Below, piece by piece: positions 34,752 through 46,894 of a DNA stretch of 64,000 nt. Origin of the DNA: Bidens hawaiensis (taxonomy: Eukaryota; Streptophyta; Magnoliopsida; Asterales; Asteraceae). Within the stretch, counting starts at the first letter, position 1; each line of letters begins with the position of its first letter. A model generated the notes under the pieces. The model ran no database searches, was not told where the DNA came from, and saw nothing but the letters and a program-made list of their open reading frames with translations. The DNA is taken from NCBI GenBank assembly GCA_021521415.1, contig JAIQDT010000191.1, positions 1,054,001 through 1,118,000 on the forward strand. Direction: 5' to 3'. Position numbers and translations under genes: made by a program.

Positions 34752-35302
34752 ACAATAGCTTAGAAGTATGGTATAGCTAGAAGTAGTTAATTAATACTAT
34801 AATTATTACACACTTAGCCGTGCACAGCTCAAGAAGGGCGTTACCGTAAATTCAGAAAGGAACCGCTTGCAGGTGAGTTTCTAGCCCCATTTCCTTATTA
34901 TGTTTTCGGGGCTGTGTGCATACTCAATGTGCCATATATTATTTGTGTGATAGTTATTATATTGCGGTTATGAATGAATGCTTGCTGATGCGTGAACGAT
35001 CTTCGGATATTGCGCGTATTGCCAAGTAAGATGATCGTTAGAAGATTAATGTGAAGGATGCCTAGTGTGGCAGTATGTTATGATGTAAATTTCTTACGTT
35101 GGTACGTTATATATAATTATTGTATATGTGGTACGAGTAAGCAGGTATATGTATGGTATGCGGGCCTATGTCTGACATAGTAGGTTAGGATGGCAAATCC
35201 CTCTAACTACTATTGGACATAGACGTGGGATGGGATAGCATGGATAAGGACTGTGGACCTTATTAGTGTTCCTTAAATGTATAATATATAAATAAGTATA
35301 AG

Positions 35303-35512
35303 TTCCTTCTATGGATAATAACCGTTGTTCCTTTTATGGATAATATGTAGAGTTCCTTCTATGGATAGTATATAGTGTTCCTTCTATGGATAATTCACTT
35401 TGTTCCTTCTATGGATAATACACGTTGTTCCTTCTATGGATAGTATAGAGTATTCCTCGTATGGACAATAGTAAATGTTCTGTAACATTCCTCTAATGGA
35501 TATTTATAAAAG
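35303..35512 (+). repeat. 29-bp tandem repeat in the putative LTR intron
   Basis: Seven to eight units GTTCCTTCTATGGATAATA, spaced by 8-10 variable bases. Absent from the collinear place of the sister LTR (57900-58300), which has GATATTATTAGGG(T/C)(T/C)TGGTCC units instead. Confidence 0.85.
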
Positions 35513-35989
35513 TTGTTAAGTGCTAAGAATAAAGCTGGAACCCAGGTTAAGTATGAATATGTATCTTCGGATACGTATGTATGAGAATGTATTGTATGTT
35601 GCCTGATTAACTAGAACTCACTCAACGTAGCTGACTTTTAGTATGAACACAGGTAAAAAGATTAAAGTAGTTGGCTTAAGGGAGACACATGCATGATCTG
35701 AAGAGGCTGACATCTGAAAAAAAATTGTCATGATGTTTTGATACGATATTTTATGTTATGTTTCAAAGACAAGTTTGGATATTTTGTAATATATGGTTGA
35801 CTTTTATATTCCGCGAAAGTTTTAATAAACTCTGATTTGTAGAACTGTGTTTATGAGTAAATCCGACGTAAAATGTAGAGCACCGGGACCGGGGCCTTAC
35901 AGAACGACGCTACTACGTCATTGTCTTTCAGTAACTCAAGCTGATCATTATGAATACTAAAACCCTAGAAGTTAAAAAGGAGAAACACA

Positions 35990-36187
35990 ATGCTAAAGAC
36001 TGAAACCCTAGAAATGGGGGGTTTTCTAATTTCCAGTGATCTGAGAAAGCTATTTAAATTGGAGGATAATCCGACACCGAAGGCGTCAGTGAGGACTTCC
36101 TTAACGAGAAATATGTATGCAAAGCTACCCTTACTGTCTGATCTAGAAGCGGTTATCGTTGATCCAGACATCGGCGCCACTGTTTGA
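35990..36187 (+). other. Unrecognised 65-codon open frame
   Basis: Lies between two LTR blocks inside the TIR element, starts at an ATG and ends TTTGA. The peptide (MLKTETLEMGGFLISS..., ending ...AVIVDPDIGATV) has no family signature I recognise. The base composition is richer than its surroundings, so it could be a captured gene fragment, but it could equally be chance. A frame on the other strand (35965-36222) overlaps it. Confidence 0.2.
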
Positions 36188-36229
36188 TTAATAGGAATGG
36201 TGATGCTCTTTTGTAGGAGCAAAATTATT

Positions 36230-37033
36230 TTTGATGCCTTAGAGATAATTTTTGATGTGTGTACCAGGGTTTAGCCGAGGTGTGGGTAGTACTACCGGGA
36301 TTGATCCCTCGCTCATGGTTAGTCGCTCTAACCGACGTGTTAACGGGAACGTATATTCCATAATTCACACCATGATGGCACGGTTATCGGGCATACATAA
36401 TGGATTTGGGTTTGATTATAGGCTCATTGTCACATATTAATTCGTATTCGTAGCTAGTTTACAGAGAATTATTGATTTTGTTTAGGTTACCGTGTATATC
36501 ATATTGCATTGCATATACTCACTTTTCTAATAGTGCTTTTAAGTTCGTAAACGTAAACTTTTTGGACAACGTTTTTATCGAGAAAGCGCACTCATAACAA
36601 ACAAAGTTTTCAACTTCATAAATAAGTTTTAATGTACATTTTAATCACGAAGACATAAATAACTTAATCTACATTTTATTTACGTAAACATGAACACGTT
36701 TTATAGGAACACTTTTTTCATGAAAACATAACTTTTGATAAATGTTTGAACCATGAAAGCATATATTTGAGAAATAATTACTTGTTTTTATACATTTTAA
36801 ACATTTGAAACTCAATATTCTCAAAATAACGAGTTTAATCATGCATTTAAAACTTGTGAGCTCACAAACATTATGTTGACTTTTAAGTATGTTTTTCAGG
36901 TTATTAAATTCAGAAAGATATTTGTGGGCATATACAAGTATAGCATCACACATAGGATCACCACGTTAATCAATAGTTGTGATTATCCACGAACGTTGCG
37001 CGCCCACGTTTTCGATTTGGCGGGGTGTGTATA
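36230..37033 (+). mobile_element. 3' part of another gypsy LTR
   Basis: Ends GATTTGGCGGGGTGTG at ~37030 like other plus-strand LTRs here. CACAAACATTATGTTGACTT at ~36863 and TTTTTCAG|GTTATT (acceptor ending 36899) repeat the shared LTR intron end. The 5' boundary is a guess; no donor was found. Confidence 0.45.
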
Positions 37034-37277
37034 TATGTACGTATGCATTTATGTATGTATGTATGTATGTGACACATAAGCAGTCTATGTCAAAATTTTG
37101 CCAAATAAGCAGTCCAAGTCAACAAAAAAACTAACGGGGGTTAGTGTTTAGTTAGTTTAGGATTGTAAAGGAAAATAAATTAAAAGTTGGGATTGCCAGA
37201 ATTATTTATAAAGTTGGGCTTAGCGCGGCCAATAATGAAAAGTTGAAATTATTAAAATTCAATAATCCATTTAATTA

Positions 37278-38184
37278 TTCTATTTAATTTTACTACCCTT
37301 CCAACTTTTTTAAATTGAGATTTGTAGTATGTACTATGTAGTGTAACGATCTTTATCAAGTAATGATGTTACAATCTATCTCACCACTTTGGCAAGTTCT
37401 GATGTTACAAAATGACCATAAAAGCAAGTTGTTTGAAACTTTGGCAACCAATTGAAACGGAAAAAATATGAGTACCATTTTGAGACAAGAATAAAAAAAA
37501 GGCAAGTTAGCAATTTGTAACATCTATTTCGACGAGAACTTATTTGTCATCTACTCACTGTTTTTCTCATTATACGCATGTGTTACATATTTTCATATGA
37601 GGGGTTTGATCAAATTTCTATATTGGATGTAGGGTTTATATTCTAATCATGAACAATTACTTTTGTTGTGATGGGGTCAATTACTACATTGTTGTCTTTG
37701 ATGGACTAAAACGAACCCTTTCCGTTGGGCTTAATTAGAGGTGTTAAACAGGTCATTTTCATGGGTTAGTAGGTCTAATTAGCCATGAATTGAAACATTT
37801 GGCATAAACTCTGAAATCGTGTAAGATATATGAACCCAAGCACGACACGAGTACTTGGGTGCTGACAAAAACTCGACATGTTTAACCTAAAACAAAATAT
37901 ATGTCCGCATATTAGTACTTTAAATTTGTATCTTACAATAAAAAATTCATATATGTTAAAACAATTAAATTTTAATTATATATTTTTATATTATTTGTTA
38001 ACGTTTGAAATTTTGGCCTACAGTACTATACCAATTAAATTTATGACATCAAACACATCAATAAAAAATAAATAAATGATTCAAACTAGTTATCACATAA
38101 ACTTGTTAGATATGGACACAAAGACAACCTGTTTAGCTAATTGGATACCTGAAACTTATCAAGACACATACTAAACCGAAATAG
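37278..38184. other. Spacer containing the partner of the WRKY 3' flank
   Basis: 37685-37880 and 37905-38100 resemble 27995-28150 and 29374-29570 in the same order and orientation. No WRKY coding remnant was recognised left of it. The first 400 bp show nothing. Confidence 0.45.
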
Positions 38185-39874
38185 AAAAATTGAATTTTAA
38201 TAATCCAAATTATTAACTATTGGCCAATATTAATCCCAACTTTCAATCTAACTATTAATAATCCCAACTTTTAACTTTGTTACCAACAACAATCCTCCAC
38301 TAACGAATTGTTAACTTTGTTTATTTTTAATTACATAAACAGTCCCTATAGTTTACAAATATAACTAGTTTGAATAAAAAAACCATCGAAACCTTTGATG
38401 AGTACCCTCTTTGTTTCCGGTCACCACCAGCCTCTTAAACCACCGTGCGGCACCGGCCTCCTAAGAAAATTGGATTTTAATAATACCAACTTAATGCAAA
38501 GTGCTGATATTAATCCAAACTTTGAAAGTAGCTGTCACTGGTCCCAACTTTCACACTATTTATTTTCATTGGACCTCTGTTAAAAAAAACTTAACGACGT
38601 TGTGTTTTTTTCCAAATTTCAAACTGAAATTTTAGGGTTTTTGATCGGAATGAGAATACGAGTCGATTGATGTAAAACTTACTTCCAAACGGTGGTCCAA
38701 ACGACTAAATGATGCTTCAATTTCGGTGTTTAAACTTTTAATTAACAAAAATCAAGCTGTTTGAAGCGTCATTTCGAGTTAAGTTTTACATCAATCGATC
38801 CGTATAATCATTCTGATCAAAAGCCTCTAAACATCAATTTGAAATTTGAAAAAAACTTAACGTCGTTAAAATTTTTTTTAACAGAGGTCCAATGAAAACA
38901 AATAGTGTGAAAGTTGGGACCAGTGACAACTACTTTCAAAGTTGGGATTATTATCAGCCAACTGCATTAAGTTGGGATTATTAAAATCCAATTTTCCAAT
39001 AATTAATGATAAAAATTGAATTTTGTTCAAATAATTGGTTCACAACATGCCTCAGACCCTTAGTTTTGTTCAATTATATTTGATTTCATCAAAATCAGAA
39101 GATTGTCGTGAAAGTCAAAGTTTCAATGCTAATGATGAAATAGTCAATATCAGTGTTCGATGGTAGATGTGTGAGTGTGTGACCAAATTCAAGCTCAATC
39201 TATGATCATTTACATTATTCTCACTTGTTTGATCACATATATTTTCAGATTCATCAATTATTATATTCAATTTCAAAATTCATCAATTATTATATTCAAT
39301 ATTCAATTTCAATTTTATCGGCAGCCATTAATGTCCGTCATTGATACGTTATCGGCAGCTGAGTACTATTAATTTTATTGAGATTAGCAGCCAAATCTGT
39401 TACTTAGCGAGTACTATTAAATCTGCAACAGATTTAAAAGAATTCGAAAATCGCCTGAAAATTGACAACCACCGATGGTGGTTGTCATCATCGTTTCGGT
39501 GGTTCAGGACTTCAGGCAAAAATAAAACGAAGATGATGGTGCACGGTAGCTCAGGAGGGTACTGGTGTCGACAGATGGTGGCGGCGGCCGGTAATGGTTG
39601 CGCCCGGTGGTTGTGGCCGCCAGAAATACAAGGGAATTGAGTACCCATCAAAGTTACAATGTTTTTTTTTTAAAATTTTTTTATCAAACTTGTAATATAT
39701 GTAAACTATAGGGACTGTTTATGTAATTAAAAATAAACAAAGTTAACAATTTGTTAGTGAAGGATTGTTGTTGGTAACAAAGTTGAAAGTTGCGATTATT
39801 AATAGTTAGATTGAAAGTTGGGATTAATATTGACTAATAGTTAATAGTTTGGATTATTAAAATCCAATTTTCCT
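38185..39874. mobile_element. TIR element, GATTTTAATAATCC family
   Basis: Inverted repeats of ~190-250 bp: GAAAAATTGAATTTTAATAAT at left, the inverse at 39850-39874, continuing through AATCCCAACTTTC, ACAACAATCCT, AACAGTCCCTATAG and CTTTGATG(A/G)GTAC. Outermost TIR words equal those of 33443-37268, so it is the same superfamily. No 9-bp duplication visible. Interior includes the nested relative at 38463-38996 and ~600 bp (39000-39600) with no recognised gene. Confidence 0.75.
38463..38996. mobile_element. Fold-back MITE nested in its relative
   Basis: 534 bp that is nearly one long inverted repeat: GAAAATTGGATTTTAATAAT at left and its inverse at right, with CACTGGTCCCAACTTTCACA, GACCTCTGTTAAAAAAAACT and GATTGATGTAAAACTTA matched on both arms around a ~50-bp loop near 38725. 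The terminal word is shared with the host element 38185-39874. Confidence 0.8.
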
Positions 39875-40489
39875 TGTGTAAGGTTCGTCTTGTGTTTTTA
39901 TGTGTGTCATAAATTCACACACATAGGCTAAATGTCTAAAACCGGGCTAATACCTAAGGAACCTTGGTTACAAATCAGGATCTCACTTGGACAAACTGGG
40001 CCTAATTATTTTACTTGGTTGTATAAGCCTGCTTTATATATTTCTCTACTTACGCCACTGCATCTAAGCCTAGTTGTTCATGTACTCATGAAAATACCAC
40101 TTGTTAAAAGATTACCTTATGTTCGACTTGTGTCGAAACATTCACATCTTAATTCTTATCTCCAATCTTATAATTTAACTAAAAATCATATTTGTAAATT
40201 TGTTTCTTATTTTTTAAAAAGCTCTTACATCCCATTCCAGAATTTATTTATATTCAACTAAATAACAATTTTTTATTATTTTTCTTTTAATAAATTTTCT
40301 GTTTCTTCCACCGAAAAAAATAATACAAATTAATTACTTTTTTAAATGGCGGGTGAATCCTCCAAATAGGCAACCGGATAAATTCATCACATCGGGATAT
40401 ACTGGCATTTCTATCAAGAGAAAACCCTCATCTAAGGCCAACGCCCGTGAATTCTCGCCCAAAGGCACGACGGTGCGATGAGGTAATAT
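39875..40489. other. Spacer
   Basis: Contains a 109-codon plus-strand frame (39932-40261) with no recognised motif and composition like its surroundings; not called as a gene. The rest shows no feature. Confidence 0.4.
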
Positions 40490-41070
40490 TGGTCACACCC
40501 CAACCTACGAAGGAACACGACGGGGCGCGACATTATTGTATCATAGCTCAAAAGACACTAAATAAAATACACGTGTCAATATCTAAATTATTCATTTCAT
40601 ATAATGGTCAAAGTACACAAAAAACATAATATTGTCTTAACGGAAATAACATCACAAATTAAACAATTGAAATAAAATCCAACTTTATTCGACATGCAAC
40701 CTAAGGTCCAAACTACTATTTGTTCTCTTTCTTCATCCAATATAGCTATCTGTATCATGTGTGAAAATATATAGGTTTGTCAACATAAAGTTGAGCAAGT
40801 AATCACAATTTTTGTATATAATAGTACTGAAAATGACAATTCCTTGCGATAAAGTCATGCGTGATGTTTATTATGACGAAAATTCTTAGGAAAGATATTC
40901 TATGATTAATAAAGATGATATTTAATGAGATGATGGGTAAGTTGTGTAAATTTTATATGAGTTACTGAGGAAAACGTGAAATTTAAATAAATCGCGTTAG
41001 TGTTTATTCATAACTTAAGGATAAGAAATAATTAAGATGACATGATCAATGAGATAATTTGATGAGTAAA
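40490..41070 (-). mobile_element. Gypsy LTR end, cut by Helitron
   Basis: TGGTCACACCCCAACCTACGAAGG...GGGGCGCGAC is the inverse of the LTR end at 20265-20313 (GCGCCCCAGC...CGTAGGTTGGGGTGTGACA). Shares TTTGTCAACATAAAGTTGAGC with the LTR intron end of 46895; minus-sense acceptor GATACAG| at ~40750, 260 nt from the LTR end. The Helitron begins at 41071; continuation after 45617 is unclear. Confidence 0.55.
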
Positions 41071-42426
41071 CTAGGGTATATGCCCGCGTGACACGCGAGT
41101 GGAATAACTTGTCACTAAATATAATCAACTTAAACATCAATTTAAACAAACATAATATTTCTTTAATTATTAAAACTTGATAGATTTATATTGTCACTTA
41201 ACACATCACCATACCAACCAAAAAGTAATAGATTTACGTTGTCTTAATATTAAAACTTCCAAATTACAGGAAGTTAATTTGAACATAACAAACATAATAA
41301 ATTTAAACAGCAAATTCAAACAACACAATACTTCTTCAAACTTTCGGACCAAAACGTTAACCATTTACATTGTCTATATCTTAAAAGTTAAAAGTTACAA
41401 TAAGTTAATGTACATCGAACAACCAAAAAACATCAATAAAACACATAAACATGTACTTTCATATTAAACCACCATCAACTTCTTCAAACATTCTATCAAA
41501 ACAAACTCATTTTATTTCACCACCTGAAAAATATAATAAAACAATTAATAGCATCCAAATTAAATATACCATAATAACATATTTAATAATGAGTAATATT
41601 TGAACATTAATAAAGTTGTTTTTATTAAAACAAAATAACATAAAACAACAAACAAAGTAAAATGAAAACATAAAATATCTTTAACTTAAAACATTAAACC
41701 AAAAAGATATATCAATAAAAACCTTTTTTGGCAGTCATTTTATACCTAACAAATTTTATACTCTTCTAAAACAATCTGTTTTGAAATATTTTCAAAATAG
41801 TTACAAAGTATAAAAAAATTGGAATTAATCAACTTTAAAAAATTATGAAATTTTGTTTGATTTTTGACCAATCTTGCAACAAACTTTTAAATGATCACTG
41901 ACACTAATATTTTGTTAAAATTGGAAAACTTGAAAACATTTTACAATAAATGAATTTTCAAATAACTTTGGAAAGATTATAAAATTTTATGTTGACTTTG
42001 AAAATAATTAAATGTGAAAAAATATAATGCAAAATCAATGAAAACAAAATATAAACGTATAGGAAATAAATTATCAAATTTTTTTAATATTCTTTGAAAA
42101 CATTATGAAGAATTAAACTATCAAATTGTTTGGATGTTATAATTAGAAGATTTATATTATGTTTAAAAAACTTTTTAGTTAAAATGGATAAAAATATAAT
42201 ACGTGTTTATTATTTATTATTGAGAAATTTAGTGACATTAATATTTTGTGAACACAAATTCAAAAAAAAATTATTGAACATACATAATCAAATTTAAAAT
42301 GGTGAATATAAAAAAAAACTTATGTTTCGGGTGTGGAATCTCATAATCAATTGAATCTACTATAAATAATAACAATAAGAAATTAATATGTGATTAATTT
42401 AATTTTTGAAATAGAAAGTGACATTA

Positions 42427-43560
42427 ATATTTTATGAAAAGTTGTTATTTTTAATAATATTCACTAAATCATATGTGCCGAATAATATTTATAAATGATG
42501 ATAAAACGGTTATTTAATTTATGATATATTAAGTATTTATTATTAGAAATTATGTCAATTTAAATATTGTGTTCTAAAATAACGCGGTTATTATTTTAGT
42601 ATTAGTTAATAATTAATATTCACGTTAACTAAAGTAAGATTACATTAATTATGGTAAGTATTTTTAGTTTGACAGTTAGTTTTTTGAATATTAAAATGAT
42701 AACTAAATATAGTTAATGCCAAATCACAAAAATTAAAATCAAATCGGTTTTAATTTTACTAATATGACTAATTAATTTAGAAATAATTAAAAAAATGAAA
42801 ATTAATCGGTTAATTTGAAAACTTCAAAAAGTTATGTAAAGATTTTGAAATGAGTTTAAAATTATGGAGAGTATTAAAACCTTTAAAAATTTATTGAAAG
42901 ATTGGTCAATTTCCGAATTTAAAAGAGTTTAAATATGTTAATTAAAAAGGAGTTTAAATTTTGTAGTTTTAAGTTTGAATTTGGTGTTCTATGTAAAGAT
43001 AGAAATATTTTGAAATTTCTTGATTCATGAGAATAATAATATTAATAAATTATGAAAAGTTGTCATGTTTAATAATATTCACTAAATCATATGTGACGAA
43101 TAATATTTATAAATGATGATAAAACGGTTATTTAATTTATGATATATTAAGTATTGATTATTAGAAACTATGTCAATTTGAATATTGTGTTCTAAAATAA
43201 CACGGTTATTATTTTAATATTAATTAATAATTAATATTCACGTAAATTAAAGTAAGATTACATTACAATTATGGCAAGTGTTTTTAGTTTGACAATCATT
43301 TTTTTGAATATTAAAATGATAACTTATTCTAGTTAATGCCAAATCACAAATATTAAAATCAAATATGTTATAATTTTACTAATATGACTAATTAATTTAG
43401 AAATAACTACAAATATGAAAATCAAATAGGTTACTTTGAAAACCTAAAAAAGTTATGTAAATATTTTGAAATGAGTTTAAAATTATGGAGAGTATTAAAA
43501 CCTTTAAAATTTTGTTGAAAGATTGATCAATTTCTGAATTTAAAAGAAGTTTAAATATCT
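42427..43560. repeat. Tandem duplication inside the Helitron
   Basis: 42427-42938 and 43046-43560 are near-identical direct repeats of ~510 bp (shared: CACTAAATCATATGTG, GATGATAAAACGGTTATT, GTTCTAAAATAAC(G/A)CGG, GGAGAGTATTAAAACCTTTA). The copies differ at scattered sites, so the duplication is not recent. Confidence 0.85.
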
Positions 43561-44979
43561 TGTAATTAAAATCATGAAAACTTTATAACTTATTTATTGG
43601 GTTTTCCATATATAACGTAATTGGTTATATATAGAAAATATAATGTATCTTACAATATAATAACATAATAATGTTTTAAGTCAAATATATTGAAATATAA
43701 AAATGGTAAGGTGTAAATGTTATTATTTATGTCAAAATAAGATGTAACAACTAATTAGAAAAGGTAATGAATTAATAATAACAAAATTACTAAAATTATA
43801 ATCATTATTATAAATTATAGATATTATCATTAATAAATAGATAAATAGAAGATACAAAAATAAAATTTTCTTTAATACATCAGTTCTGATTAAAATATAT
43901 TAAATGGACAAAACCAGCAACTATATATGAATGATTATATAAAAATCAAATAAATTACATGAATTGTGAAAAATACATAAATACATGAATAATAACAAAA
44001 ATATACATCAATATTAAACAAAAAATAAGATATCTTATCAACAAATCTTTAACCCATGAAATTAGCTATATCAACTTGGGAACATAACCTGAAATGAGAA
44101 AATTAAATATTAATATTAGTTTTACAAATAATAAATTTTAATCGTGGTAATGTTACATGTTATGAAAAATTTACCCAGTAATTCATAAAATTCAACTTTA
44201 ATTTAAATTTGGAAATTTATAAATTTTAAATTGCATCGTTTTAAAAATAATAAATTTTAGTGATGGTAATTTTAGAAATTATGAATGTTTGTTTAATCAC
44301 CCATTTAAAAAGTTCAACTTAAAGTTAAAATCAACTTAATGTTTGACCAGGCAATTTAAAAATGTTTGACCAACTTAATCGTTTGACCAGCAATTAAATA
44401 AAAAAATCAACTTTAATTTAAATTTGAAAATTTAAACTTTTTTAATCAAATAGTTTTAGAAAATAATAAATTGTAATGATGGTAAGTTTAGACGTTATGG
44501 ATTATTGACCAACCATTTACAAATTTTAACTTTAACTTAAATTTGGAATTTAAAATTTGAAATTGTAATCGTTTTAGAAATAAAAAAATTGGTCGCGGTA
44601 ATGCTACATGTTATGAAATGTTAAACCACTAATTTACAATTTATTATTGGCCTTACCGGAAAAAGAACAATGATAATGTCCATGGATGAAACTTTTTATT
44701 TGGAACCTAGAAGAACAACATGTGAAAGAAAAAAACAGGAAAAATATAAAACTTCAAATAAATATAAAACAACCATTGTTATAGGTATAACACATGAACG
44801 GAAAAACTTACCGGAAAAACGTAGAAATATTAGCTTCATCGCCATTTTTGATTTAGAACCTAAACTGATTTTTAATAAAATCAGTTAACAATGAAAACAA
44901 AGATAAAAAGGTTAGATCTACAATAACCGGAAGAAAATATGATGTTGCCAGAAAAAGATATAACATTGTCGAAAAATCA

Positions 44980-45430
44980 TATAACATTGTTGGCCATTAG
45001 AGTATAATATATAACCTTACCAGAAAACGATTAATCTCGATCTACATTACCGGAATATAGAAGATGGTGGATGGTGGAGTTAGTAAGTCGAGAGAGGTAG
45101 GGAGAGAGAGATAGAGATTAAATACAAACAAACACGGAAAACAAAAATCTTACCGGAAAACCGTAATAAGTTCAAAATATCAATTCAATCTTGGATTTTG
45201 ATATACAACCTAAAGAGATTATTACAAAATCATATAACAATTAAAATAAATATAAAACCATATCAGAAAACCTTACCGGAAAAAGATATTACCTTACCGG
45301 AAAATCAAATAACATTGTTGGCCATTAGAGTATAATATATAACCTTACTGGAAAACGATTAATCCCGATCTACATTACCGGAATATAGAAGATGGTGAAT
45401 GGTGGAGTTAGTAAGCCGAGAGAGAGAGAT
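44980..45430. repeat. Direct repeat near the Helitron 5' end
   Basis: 44985-45107 and 45310-45430 share CATTGTTGGCCATTAGAGTA, CGATCTACATTACCGGAATA and GAGTTAGTAAG(T/C)CGAGAGAG. The segment is dotted with TTACCGGAAAA words (44650-45300). Confidence 0.8.
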
Positions 45431-46028
45431 ATTAAAATGATTTTGGTGGAAAATATTAAGGTTTAAATAAGTTTTTTGGTGTTTGGTCAACATGACACAT
45501 GACACAATATTAGAGCTTCTAAATATGGTAATTTGATGACTGGATTGCACATGTGGACAACATAGTTGAAGGCCATGTGTACACATTGTATTGCATTAAT
45601 AGTATATAAATATGAGATTTATCAAAGCATGACAAATTAAAATGTTAACAGTTAAAATTTGAGGATGATAAATTTGAAATACGTTTGATAGTTGAAAATG
45701 TGATACCATGAGTATGAGAAAACCATTTGAATAATAAAATGTTAATTGTTCATGATAACGTGTGAATGTGATGAAGTGAATATGAGAAAGCCAGTTCAAT
45801 AATAAAATGCAAATTGTTTCAATTGACTTGTGATAACTGTGGCTTTGTGAGTGAATGATTTGTGCCTAGTCATGTGGATTAAAATGATTTGATATACATG
45901 AATAAATTAAATCAATAAATCTTGATTCAAATGTAATCGAGTAAATAAATCAAATCATAAGTTGTTGTTTCAAATAAAATCAAGTAAATAAATAAAGAAG
46001 CGAATAAACGGATTTTTTTTCGGTGTAT

Positions 46029-46280
46029 TGGGTTTCCCATGAGCTTTCTATGGCATTTTATTTTCCCAACTTGTTAGCATACTAAAACAACTGTGTGAGT
46101 TGGGTTTCCCATTAGCATGTCCATGGCATTTTATTGGCTCAACTAAATAACATAACAACAATTGTGAGTTGACCTCCCATGAACGTTACATGGCATTTTA
46201 AATGGCCCAAATAGTTAACAAACTGACAATACAATTGAGTTTGTTGGCCCATGAGCGTTACATGACGTTTTAACCGAACA
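46029..46280. repeat. 70-bp degenerate tandem repeat
   Basis: Three to four units of TTGGGTTTCCCATGAGC...CATGGCATTTTA...AACTGTGTGAG; spacing ~66-72 bp. A related CCATGGATTGCCATGGG occurs at ~46410. Confidence 0.75.
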
Positions 46281-46877
46281 AAATAAATAACGCATTAACG
46301 AATGTAAATATGAGTAGTTGAATCATCTCGTGTATCACCATGGATGATAATGCTCCAACAAATTATCGCAAATATAACGAATTTGTGAAAAATACTAGGT
46401 GCCGTGTCCATGGATTGCCATGGGTTTTTCACCCGACTAGACATTTTAAAAGCAATAAAACACAATAAGAAATGCAACTGTTTAGCCGGTTACGCTAACC
46501 TCTTAAAGCGTCGATTGTATGACAATTGTTCCACTTTGGCGGGGAACTTGTCACACTCCCTAGCTTTAAAGGGAAATGAGCAAAAACAAAATTTAGAGAA
46601 TTATTTAGGAATTTCCCGACAATGAAAACAATATGCTAAAATCAAATGAAAATATATATTGAGAATGAGGCATTGCCTTGGAGTTATAAAAATATTTTGA
46701 TAATGAGACATAGTCTTGGAGTTGTGTGTGTGCCTGACAATATAAATTAACAATTAATTTAGTAAGTATATATGTAAGCTGTAAACACACAAATAGAACA
46801 CATAAGGTAAACAAATAATCACGTATGGGGTCCTAAGCATGTTTCTAGGACTTTTCTAATAACCTATCTTAAACCTT

Positions 46878-46892
46878 CGGCTCTTATACCAA
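46878..46892 (-). other. Primer-binding site
   Basis: Minus sense TTGGTATAAGAGCCG begins two to three bases after the LTR end; one base off the initiator tRNA-Met primer site (TGGTATCAGAGC). Same variant as at 2465. Confidence 0.75.
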
Positions 46893-46894
46893 TC

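Larger units (their letters stand above)
33868..35901 (+). mobile_element. Solo gypsy LTR, family of 57594
   Basis: TGTAACATCTCGAAATTTT...CCGGGACCGGGGCCTTACA. Collinear (inverted) with 57594-59758: TATA, CCACAGGCTTAAG block, palindrome array, GC hairpins, AGCCGTGCA(C/T)GGCT, donor region, terminal 250 bp. TATAAATA at 34073. Intron-like signals: CAG|GTGAGTTTC (start 34873), ACTCACTCAACGTAGCTGAC (~35620), acceptor AACACAG| ending 35652. Flanking five-mers do not match. Confidence 0.75.
33443..37268. mobile_element. TIR element with 9-bp duplication (Mutator-like)
   Basis: Long terminal inverted repeats of ~213 bp (33443-33655 and 37056-37268; shared blocks GATTTTAATAAT, GCGCTAAGCCCAACTTTATA, CAAATAAGCAGTCCAAGTCA-like). 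Flanked by perfect 9-bp duplications ATTTAATTA at 33434-33442 and 37269-37277, the size made by Mutator-type transposases. The 3.4-kb interior holds LTR DNA (33868-35901, 36230-37033) and a GGTGGT-rich stretch, but no transposase. Confidence 0.85.
41071..45617 (-). mobile_element. Non-autonomous Helitron
   Basis: In minus sense the 5' end is TCTCATATTTATATACTATT (at 45617) and the 3' end is ...CGCGTGTCACGCGGG, ten bases, then CTAG (at 41071), i.e. a GC hairpin shortly before CTRR, inserted between A (41070) and T (45618). These are the canonical Helitron rules. 4547 bp, >75% A/T, no Rep/helicase. Contains two internal duplications (42427-43560; 44980-45430). Confidence 0.75.
45618..46894 (-). 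other. Gypsy leader region
   Basis: Lies between the Helitron and the 5' LTR at 46895, so for a minus-strand element this is leader/gag territory. No gag motif was found. A degenerate ~70-bp repeat sits at 46029-46280. The last bases (46878-46892) are a primer site. Confidence 0.45.

Noticed and set aside
39932..40261. 109-codon plus-strand open frame
   Set aside because: No family motif, A/T-driven composition and no splice or promoter context; kept only as spacer content.
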